Part shown: positions 36,185-46,200 of the stretch, piece after piece
Layout of the letters: every line of letters begins with the position of its first letter
How positions within the stretch are numbered: the first letter of the stretch is position 1
Assembly (NCBI RefSeq): GCF_905220565.1
Contig: NC_059399.1
Coordinates: 15,492,501-15,556,500, forward strand
Length of the DNA stretch: 64,000 bases
Source: Melitaea cinxia
Lineage: Eukaryota; Arthropoda; Insecta; Lepidoptera; Nymphalidae
Direction: 5' to 3'
Translations under genes and position numbers: made by a program
Notes under the pieces: generated by a model
Database searches by the model: none
Told to the model about the DNA's origin: nothing
Seen by the model: only the letters and a program-made list of their open reading frames with translations

Positions 36185-37280
36185 TGTTGCAGTCAAAACT
36201 CTTAACCAGTCAAAAGCACTATTGACTAGCAAAATCAGTCAGAAGTACTTTTGACCGTTTGCTTTAGTCAATAATACTTTTGACTAAAATAACAGTTAAA
36301 AGTACTTTTGCCCAATGGAGCTGGTTAAAAGTACTTTTGACTAAATGATTCCGTCAAAAGTGGTTTTGACTGGTTGTATCAGTCAAAACTCTTAAAAAGT
36401 TAAGGTGGTCGATAAAAATAACGACAAACGCACATATAAACTTTTATATTACTCATTATTAGTGGAGAACGTGCTGATATTAGAACAAAAATGAGTGACT
36501 ACGAAAAGAAAGAAGGCTTTTTGTAAAGAATTTTAGCGATGGAAGATATGAAAGATAGTCATTTCAATGTGATGACAAAAGAAAAATTCGAAAAGTTTGC
36601 AATGGATGTGGAAGACGCGAAATTTAATGAAAAGGAAACACCATTACAGTACAGTAGGCTACAATGCTTTAATACATTGAAGTTTGTGGTATAAAAAAAT
36701 TAGTTACAAACACAGAACCTGTCAAATATTTTTGCCAGCTGAGGAAATCTACGACATTATTGATGCTGCTAATATTTCTATAGGGCATGGTGGTCGCGAT
36801 AGACTTAAGAATGAAACGGCAAAAAAGTACGTTAATGTTACAAAAGAAATGATTAATATATATTTATCAATGTGCAAAGTACGCCAAAGGAAGAAAAGCA
36901 AGAAAAGGATGGGTCAGGTTTAGGATCCGATCCTGCACACTGAAATGAACAGTCGCCGCCAAGTCGATCTGATTGACATGCAGTCGCAAGAAGATCGCGG
37001 GCATAAATTTATTATAGTTTATCAGGATCATTTGACTTAATTTATTCACATCTAACGAGTTAATTGTGCTTTTGACTGACGCTTTTTTGCAGTTAAAACT
37101 ACTTTTGACGGAGAGCGTCAGTCAAAAGTATTTTTAACCGCGAATTTGCAGTCAAAAGTACTAATAACCAATAATTTTCAGTCAAAACCACTTTTGACCA
37201 ACTTGTCCAGTCAAAAGTACTTTTGACTGATTTCGCTAGTCAATAGTACTTTTGACTGGTTAAGAGTTCTGACTGCAACA
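36185..37280. mobile_element. Ginger-like DNA transposon with palindromic subterminal repeats
   Basis: The element starts TGTTGCAGTCA and ends TGACTGCAACA, with terminal inverted repeats of at least 65 bp and a 4-bp duplication TATA (36,181-36,184 and 37,281-37,284). Inside each end are about six variants of the 20-bp palindrome AGTCAAAAGTACTTTTGACT, spaced 10-20 bp apart. TGT...ACA ends, a 4-bp duplication and a retroviral-type integrase relic match what is known of Ginger transposons. Confidence 0.65.
36490..37040 (+). pseudogene. Broken Ginger/KRBA2-type integrase
   Basis: The relic begins near 36,491 with MSDYEKKEGFL, then a stop, then MEDMKDSHFNVMTKEKFEKF. After a frame change it gives FLPAEEIYDIIDAANISIGH and GGRDRLKNETAKKYVN, the H...H part of the H2C2 zinc-binding domain. 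CKVRQRKKSKK follows with the second cysteine replaced by Arg, then RRQVDLIDMQSQEDRGHKF, the start of the DDE core including its first Asp. The remaining catalytic region is deleted. It resembles insect proteins annotated as KRAB-A domain-containing protein 2-like (family knowledge). Confidence 0.65.
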
Positions 37281-37510
37281 TATATATGTATGTAAACAAT
37301 CTATCTATGTAAGTATGTATGTCTATTTATTGAGTTGTTTCCTATTATTTTTTTATAAAATTAAACTGTATATCATCTCCTTTGCCCTAGGGTTGCCTGG
37401 AAGAGCAGCCTTTTGTACATTTTTTTTTCTACAAATTATTGTTAATGTTGCTTGTTTACTTTATTTGTTTGGTGTACAATAAAGTGTAAAATAAATAAAT
37501 AAATAAATAT

Positions 37511-38905
37511 ATTTTGAAGATGGCATTATCATAAACTATTTCGGTTCGAACTATCGATCAAATGATGTTACACGGCCGGATCTACTATAACGAAGTGAGT
37601 TATATTATCCACTAGAGGGCAGCCATTTTGATGATTCTTGTTTCAATCGAAAGCTGATGCTTGTATTGTAGTTCCATTTAAATTTGATCGAGATCTGATA
37701 AGTACTTTTGTGTTTGAGCTCAGTTTTTTTTTTCATTTGCGAGCAAACACAATTATGTGTACTTACGATAATCTTATCACTTTCGAGAAAAGAGATACAA
37801 ACTTTCTCTTACAAACTATCTCTGTCTAGCTTCAGTGTGCTCAAAGTTGCCTCGTGGAACGGTTGTGTTATTGCTTCCACTCCTGCGCCTTTGGAGTATT
37901 TGAGTGCGCGAAGTTATTTAAATTCACGGGTACTTTTTAACTTACCTCGTGTGTTTTTCAATAATTCGGTGAATACTCTTAGACTTAGACAATAAATAAA
38001 TAAATAGTTCAGTGTAGGTATATCGGTTTTGCTTAGAAACTTTATATTAGTTCTTAATAGGTAAAAAATACAAATATTAGCCCACAAGATTAAAACGAAT
38101 GTGTGCTAATAAAATAATTTAATTTAGAAATGCATACCAGTAAATGTTTGAATAAGACTTAGAGAATACGTCGAAAAATTGTGTCTCATCGTATCGTCAA
38201 TATCGTAAATATTTTTGTTTATAGTGCTTCGATTTTTTTTTCTTTGTTTACTTAAAACATTTTTTTTTTCAGGTAATATCACTATACATTTCCATATCAC
38301 AGTAGAATAATTAACCATCAAAAACCACTTTTTATTGGCAGATAACGGTTTTTTACAACTAACTATAAGCGAGTTTTCTATCATCGTGCTAACTATGAAA
38401 AGGTTTATTGATATAATTCCATTCATATTATTACCATTTACAATATTTAAAGTTTATTGGGTATGCGTTTTATTCTGAATTCATCAAATCTAAATATACC
38501 TATTCAACTTTTGCCTGTTGTACTTGTAGGTCTATTTAAATGTTCCTTCCTAACTATTTTATGAATTATAGCAATTTTCATACTCATGAATGACCACGAA
38601 AATATTTTTATTTTAGTGAAAGAGCTGAACCTAATTAATTACATGGCGTCGTATCGCTACCTTATTGGGTTTCATCGTACAAGAAAGAAAAAAATCCTAA
38701 CATTAAAAGGTTAGATTGATCTTATTTTTTTATTTAAATTTAGCTATTTATCTAACGATTTAGATAAAACACATGAATGAAATGTCAGGTACATTTCATT
38801 CATTTGTTCTGTGATTCATGTGTGTGTGTGTGTGTGTGATCAGTGATGCTACTTTATCTAATAATGTGTATTGATCATTAAAACGAACTCCACGTATTAT
38901 TACAG
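37511..38905. other. Repeat remnants upstream of upSET
   Basis: 37,634-37,760 is a family D 3' fragment ('cgaaagctgatgcttg' ... 'gcgagcaaacacaattatg'). About 37,820-38,010 looks like a LINE C-terminus with an (AATA)n tail. A (TG)n run lies at 38,819-38,838. Open frames at 37,638-37,995 are repeat-derived. Confidence 0.4.
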
Positions 38906-39032
38906 GTGGTATCTCAGCAACGACGCCAAATTAAATGATGCAGTACGATGAAGAAAGGAGGAAAGAAGCATTTATCCCTAACCAAGTATTATCACAGCGA
39001 TCACGACGATTCTGATGAAAACAGTTTTTCAG
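38906..39032 (+). other. Exon-like segment of unknown gene
   Basis: The segment is bounded by a 3' splice site (tattacag, ending 38,905) and a 5' splice site (TTCAG|gttcgg at 39,033). From ATG 38,948 it reads MKKGGKKHLSLTKYYHSDHD followed by DSDENSFS, a hydrophilic sequence unlike random AT-rich translation. It ends in phase 1, which does not join in frame to the next upSET exons (phase 0 at 41,497, phase 2 at 43,271). It may be an alternative first exon, an exon of an unseen gene or a relic. Confidence 0.25.
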
Positions 39033-39299
39033 GTTCGGCTAAAAAAATTTTTTTTCTTATTTCTGAACACGGCATTAAAAATGAATGTTTATGGTAAAAT
39101 TAAAAAAACAACACTGTTGGCTGTGGTAGTATCATAAACTAAATAAAATAGTAAATTATTATTATTGGCTATGAAAATACTAGTAAATTTAAAAACTTTT
39201 TTATTCACCAGCAAATACTATAAATTAAATTGTACTTTATATGATTATAAAATTTTTAAAATATTTAATTATAGATAATGTTATATCTAATTTAAATGT

Positions 39300-39547
39300 T
39301 TTTGTTGTCCTTAGTGAAACTTTAAGTATATTACGCTAATTCTAACCGGAAGCCGTAAGTACTTGGACATGTTCCGTGAAACCCCCCGTTGTTTTGTATC
39401 AAGAAAATGCAATGGCCGCCATCTTCGACTCTTGTGAATGTTTTGGTCGTAGTTTCGGACTTTGAGGCTTTTTTCATTTGTGCTATGCGAATACTGGATA
39501 AAATTCGTTTCGCTACGTTGTAGAAATCGTTAAATTGTTTGTGAAAA
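39300..39547 (+). promoter_or_regulatory. Probable upSET promoter and first non-coding exon, with a YY1/Pho-type site
   Basis: A locally GC-richer stretch ends in a good 5' splice site (AAAAG|gttagt at 39,548). It includes the reverse of AAGATGGCGGCCAT at 39,412-39,425, an exact match to the YY1/Pleiohomeotic consensus AAnATGGCGGC. A second, weaker ATGGCGGC is at 39,919. The next exon probably starts after 'tctcgtag' at 40,026. Transcription start is inferred only. Confidence 0.45.
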
Positions 39548-40260
39548 GGTTAGTACTGTTTTCCTTCTTAATTTTGAAGAAAAGTGTTTACATCTGGATT
39601 TCGTAGTCTAACTTTTGTAATGTCCTTTTTTATTAAGAATTATTTGTACTATTACCAATATAATCAATGTCTTTGCACTAATATTGTTATATTTAATTCA
39701 TTTATGTGATAAAAGATGTGATATAAATATACAAACCTCATTTTTGTATGTATTTATATATTTTAATCCTTTGTTACTAAGAGGATTATTTAATATTGTT
39801 CTACAATTAATTTAGTGTTGTTTTCATTAAAAATTGTTTTTCTTCGCTGTTTTTCACTTTAAGGTTAGTGTTTACTTTTTTTGATGTTTAGAGACATTTC
39901 AGTTTTCGTGCCACAATAATGGCGGCAGTCAATTTTAACCTATCCGTAATTTTTTTCTTATTTACGCTTGAATACCATAAGCTATCATATTTTATTTTTA
40001 TTGTTATTTCTTATATTTTCTCGTAGGAAACAATAAAAATGTGATATTCGAGTATTTTCTGGAACAATGACCTCGACTGTCATATATTTCTGGACTAAAA
40101 AAATATTTAACAAGATTGTTATGCCGTCAAACGTTGTGAGGATTACGAAGGTGGATGGATAAAAAGTCGATTTTCGATTGCAGTCATATGAAATAAACCT
40201 TGGAGGCCGGGAGCTCTCCGTCGCGTCATCTCGGGCTGGACCCAAGATGCTATTCACAGC

Positions 40261-43200
40261 ATGTCAGCGACATCAGAATATGAACCTAAGGTCCGGCATG
40301 TAAGTAACACTTATAATTTTCTTGTTTGAATAATTTAAAACCCAAAAAAATTCAAACTTGCTGCACTATAATTTATATATGTGTGTGTCCCTTAAAGCTA
40401 ATTAATAAACAGAATAATAGACACATGAAAAGAATATATTTCATTTCTATATGAATACATAAGTGCTATGAAACATTATTTTCCAATTTAATTTACTATC
40501 TTACATATCATATCTTCATTAATAAAATAATTAATTTTTATTCCACTATAAATTATATTGTCATTGCATATCCTAAAACATCTAAAAAGTGAAAAAATAA
40601 TAATAATAAATATTTGAAATTCAAAAAATTCAAAGTTGTATCATTGTAGCCTGTATATATATATTTTTTTTTTTTTTTTTTGTAGTATTTTCTAGTGGTG
40701 AGTACTTACTTAACAAGTGTTGTGTATTTTTTTATATATATTATTTTTGTCAGTGAACTTATCAGAAGTTTAGTCAAATGAGGGCATATGATATGGTGTT
40801 TTGTTGTATTCAAATACAGAGTGCTATGTTGTATCCTATGAAAACCATTCCGTCTTTAGGGCCCCGTTAAAACTATGTGTATTCATATCCTGATTAGATA
40901 TAAAATTTCTAAAAAGTAATCTCTGTGCTGTATTTAGAAGTTATGAAGTTTCAGTATTAACTTTTCATCATAAATTATAAAGCCACGTAACTGACAAATT
41001 GATTATTGTTTATAATTGCAGGTTATATTTATGTCAGTGCCTTATTATATAGAGACATTTGTGTATTGAAATGTGATAGTATTTTTTTATTTACTTGCTG
41101 TGCCCGCGACTTTGTCTGCATGAAATTTAACAAAAAAAGTTATTTTTCAGTTCGCAGAGTTTAAAATAAATACATTTTAAAAACAAAAGTAGCCTAAGTT
41201 ACTTCTTACTCCATCAGCTATCTACCAGTGAAAATCCCGTCAAAATCAGTCCAGCCATCTCAGAGGTTAGCTGGAACAAACAAACAGACAGACAGACAGG
41301 CAAAAATTGTAAAAAAAGGTTATTTTGGTATATCTTGTATACATCTAATATGTATTTAGTTAAAAAGTGGTTATTTTAAAATTACAAATAGACACTCCAA
41401 TTTTATTTATTTGTATAGATTTTTACTTGTGGTTTAAGCTTTGCGAATAGATCATAAAATGTTTATAGAATAATTATTTTTATTTTAATGTTATAGAGTT
41501 ACGGGCCGGCCTCCTCCAGTGAAAATATCTATGAGCGTGTGTTGGATCACAAATTAACAGATACTATGGATATATCTAGTGTAAGGACCCCAGTATTGAG
41601 GGCCGTTCCCATTTCGCCTACGCAAGGTGACCCTGAGCCTGATTCCACTAACCCTGAAAGCATAATTCAAGCTGTTCATAAAGTTGACAAAGATATTGAA
41701 TATCATTTTAAGGAAAAGAGATGTGATGCAGATATGTCTGTTGATTCTCTCTCAAGGATTGTAAGAATTGAAGAAACTTTAGATAATGTTGGCCGCTTAG
41801 CCTACCCTATAATTCAAGATACAGATGATTCGGGAGATGGAAATTATGTTGAAAATGCTGCAACTCTTATCCAAACCCCATTAAATACAGCAATTGTTCA
41901 AAACGTTACAAAGCTTCCACAGAACTTTACAATAAATGTAGATGCCGCTGTTGGTAATATTACTGCTATACAGAATGTGTCTCAGGATTCTTCAGGCAAC
42001 CAAACTCTTTGGCTACCGACAATCCTAACTACTAGTACTGCTACGGACAGTAAAAGTGAAGAAGATAGACAACCAGGTGTATCACAGATTATTATAACCA
42101 GTGAAAGCTATGTAAATGACACACAACAAACAGGTCGAAGAACAAACATTATCACTGAAACAAGTTACATAAGTCGCCCTAAGACTTCCAAAGTTCAAAT
42201 TTTAAGTAACATATCTTTACCTAAAAATTCAAATTATTCACAGCAGTACATAGCTCAAAGTAAAGAAATAAGTGCGCCTGTATATGGAACCCAAAATCAT
42301 GTTTACAAGTTGAGTGCCAATGTTGTGTCACAAAAACATTTAAACAACGCTATGTTAAGCACAAAGCCACCGAAGAGTCAGTCTCTTATAGGCACTGCTT
42401 CACTATCCCCATCTGTTATAAATAGTAGTCCAGTTAAAAATGTGCCATATAGTCACACTTATTCAAAAAGCACAAATTTAAATAAGGTAAATAATGGTGC
42501 TAATTTGAATGCTATGGTTGCTGCTTCATCAGGTAGTACTCAATGTCATATTCTGTCTAGAGTGGTCTCTGGACCAAATAAAATATCGGTTCATTCTGGA
42601 CGAAAATCCATAAATACATTTAAAGGATCGAAAAATTCTCAAACATCTAATCAGAAGAATCAATCTAGAGCCATTAAAATAATTCAGCAGGCTGGGACCA
42701 CTCATAAGTCTGAAAATAAAGCTTGGCCTGTTACTAATGTTACGTACAAAAGCCCAGCCTCCAGTTATGGTGTAGAATCTAATACTTCAAAAGTTATACA
42801 AAAAGTAGGCAGTCCTACACAAAAAACACAACAGCCCATTTCGAAAAATGAACGTCTTGTTCTACAATCACCATGTGGACCAGTGCTGCTATCTACCTCT
42901 CCAATTGGTACAAACTTGCCTAAAGGACCACATTATGTACAGTCTGGCTGCACACCCAACCTCAGATATGTACAAACGTATGGACCGGACAACCAGCTCT
43001 CTACAGTCTCTCAAGTATCAGCTAATCAACAATTAACTGCACAGATATTACAGTCTCTATCTCAACCGAAGCTCATGCTACATCAGAGCCCCACCCCTAT
43101 TCATCAAGTGATGAACGTTAATCATTCAGTGGCTAATATTGAAGAACCGGTGGAAATTAAGCTTGTGAATCAAAAAAGATACGTCTTGTAAGTATTTATG

Positions 43201-46200
43201 AATTAAAATGAAAATTATTATCTTTATGCATTTGTCCTTGATATTAATAAAATATAATTTTTATTTTTAGCGGTGACAAATCAACCCTTTTGACCGCGGA
43301 AGACATAGTCGGTATGGAGGAGAGACCGAATCTAGCCGAGGAACTGCGCCGGTACCCACTCAGCACACTCGCGTTTCTAATGCTGGATCACACGTACGCC
43401 CTACCGGCCCAGAAGCAGCCCGCCGTCGGCAGCCCGACCGCGCCGACGACGACGTCGCCGATCGTTCCGTCGCCGCCCGCGGTCCCCGCAACCCCCGCGC
43501 CCTCGAGCCCGGTCAAGACGTCACCGCTGGCGCCCGTCGCGCACGAGTCCCCACCGACATCGGCCGCGCCGGTCGGGAGCTCGCCGATATCGTCGGCGGC
43601 CGCGCTCGCGCTCTCGTACAAGAGCGCGGCGCCGCCGGACGACGACACGGCGTCCGTGATCTCGTCGCTGGAGGGCGAGCGGCCGCCGGCGCCGGGCGGT
43701 AGCGACACCGAGACGGCGCCGGAGGGCGAGGACGAGGGCAAGACGCGCTGCATCTGCGAGTTCACGCACGACGACGGGTACATGATCTGCTGCGACCGCT
43801 GCGGCGAGTGGCAGCACGTGGACTGCATGGGCGTGGACCGCGCCAACATCCCCGACGCCTACATGTGCGAGCTGTGCCAGCCGCGGCCCGTGGACCGGCG
43901 CCACGCGCGCGCCATCCAGCAGCGCAAGCGCGCCGAGCTGAGCGCGCTGGCCGACGACAGCGACTCGGAGCCCGACGCGGCGCGCCCGGGCCGCCGCCGC
44001 CGCCGCCTGCTCACCGTCACCACCTACTCCGACACCAGCGGCGCGTGCGTCACCACCTACAACTCCACGCTGCCCGCGCTGCCCCCGCCGCCGCAGCCCA
44101 CCCCGCCGCTCCCCAAGCGAGGCCCCAAGCGACCCAAGAAGACCGAGGTCCTGAGGAAAGGAAACAAACGAAAACTCACGGAGAAAAGAGTCAAACGGAA
44201 GAAGGACATGTTGTTGAATAGGAATAAGTACAACTCTTCTCTATCGAATCAATCGCATTGGCGCGATTTGTACGAGCTGGCGATGACGAACCATTATAGT
44301 CCCGAGTTGCGGGCTAAAGTGATGAAATATAGCAGTAAACTCGGTAGTACGCCGAACATGGCTTCGGCGATAACTGCGCACTTGTGCACGACCGTGCCGC
44401 ACGCTGGGGGTAAAATACTCATAGCTACGAAAGATCTTAAAGAAAATACCCCAGTTATCGAGTTGAGAGGGAAATACATGTTGTCAAATCAGCATAGACC
44501 ACAAATACAAAATTCGGCTCGCGCTGGTAGTCAAAAACCCGGACCCTTCGTATTTTTCTACAGATTACCAAAAGATAATACGCAAATATGTATCGACACG
44601 CGAACGTATGGAAACGAAGCGAGATTTGTTCGGCGCTCATGTAAACCAAATGCCGAATTACAACATTGTATTGTTAAGGGTACTTTGCACGTCTATTTAG
44701 TAACTACTAATGATATTCCTTCTAACACAGAGATTACAGTTGGACACGATACGAACGGCGGCAAGCAACCGTGCGCATGTGGTAATCCTAAACATTGCAA
44801 GGCAAACGGCTTAACTCCAATTATGCCTCGAAAGAGCTTAGAGTATCCGCAAAGGGAAAAACGGAGTAGAAACAGATGTTTTAGCTCATCTTCTCCAGTA
44901 TCGCCACCTTTAGCGTCACTTATAACAACACCTGTCAAAGACATATCGTCGCCCTTTATATCTATCAAACAAGAAAAGAAATCGCCTATCAAGCACGAGT
45001 ACCCGCCAACGTCGCCCGTCAAGGAGCCGTTACTTTCCTTAGATTTTAATGCACCTACTAAAGCCGTGGAGTTAAAGGAAGAAAAAGAAGAAATGGATCT
45101 CACAGCAAAAGAAGAAATGAAACCAGATTTAGATGAACTGGACTTTGTTAAAATAGAGCCCCCTATGGAAAATTTTGTAGACAAGATAGAGCCGAAAGTA
45201 AAGCTTGAGATAGAGGCCGAGCCGGAGAAAGAGCCCGAACCCGAATCTGAGCCCGAACCGGAGCCAGAACCAGAACCGGAACCGGAACCAGAACCAGAAC
45301 CGGAAACGGAACCGGAACAAGTAACTCCGATTGAAATGCCGGTAAAACATGAAATGAATGAAATTAACGTAAAACTGGAACCTCAAATTAAGGAAGAAGT
45401 ACTACCGCCTCCGGCGATCTCCGACGAAATAGAGAAAAAGTGTGATGAGGACATTCAAAATAAAATCGAAGAGAAGGTAATTGAGCCTAAGGTAGAACAA
45501 GAGAGGCCAGTCACTCGCGAGCTGACGGCTCGGTCTGCCTGCCACGACAGGTCTTCGAGATCCAGTCGGACGACGTGCGTCAACCAGGACTCGCTAGATG
45601 ACAAAACTGACGACTCTCAGGACAAGCTACCGACGACAGCTAGTAAAGAAAAAGAAAAACGTAAAATGGTAAGCTGATACTTTTTATCTATATATTAATA
45701 TGTGAAGCAAAAAGTTTGTACCCCTTTTTACGAAAATTGTGCGGATGGAGCAGTATGAAATTTCGCACACTTATAGTTTATACAGGTGACTGGTGAATTA
45801 CTATCAATATTTAAGGACGTGATATTTGACGATTATATATGACAAAATAATAACACTTAATAAGTAAAACTTAAATATTAATAAACTTCTGAGTAAAGTA
45901 AACCAACAGTTATCTTCTTAATTACGCGTCGTCTGGATGCCCTAGCTGCGCTGACGACACAAAACAGGTGTATAGGTAGGTAGGTACATTTCGTTATCGC
46001 GCGGTCGTTTACCTACGCCCAAACGCCGTCACGCGTTAACAGGGTAGCAGGCTAATTTTGATAAACAAGCATGATCCAATCCCCTTTCATACTTTAATCC
46101 TGGCTTAGGGCAGGCAAAAATACCAAGATAAGAATAGGCTGTCGCCCTCCCCCATTATTTATATTTATTACGTAAGAATCTAAAGGAAAAAATGAATACA

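Larger units (their letters stand above)
34400..37510 (+). mobile_element. Degenerate CR1/Jockey-like LINE with two nested insertions
   Basis: Reverse-transcriptase landmarks occur in order: WKNADVIPLPKKSN, then LLDFSNAFNTVD (motif A), GVPQGGILSTVLFS (motif B), HLYADDLQIY (catalytic YADD box) and, near the C-terminus, SFTVQAVRLWNSLP. Frameshifts and stops separate the parts, so it is dead. The frame is broken at 35,523 and resumes at 35,756 around a nested insert. A Ginger-like element (36,185-37,280) sits in the 3' UTR. The LINE 3' end follows at 37,285-37,510 and finishes in (AAAT)n ('aaataaataaataaat'). Confidence 0.65.

Noticed and set aside
36185..37280. CRISPR-like array (regularly spaced 20-bp palindromic repeats)
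   Set aside because: The context is a eukaryotic transposon with TIRs and a target duplication; units vary in sequence and spacing and there are no unique fixed-length spacers or cas genes.
40247..40299. Alternative upSET start at the ATG 14 nt upstream
   Set aside because: It is out of frame with the coding exons; it could only be a short upstream frame overlapping the true start.
43388..43904. Minus-strand open frames opposite the upSET PHD region
   Set aside because: They are shadows of a GC-rich exon whose + strand frame encodes the PHD finger and splices consistently.
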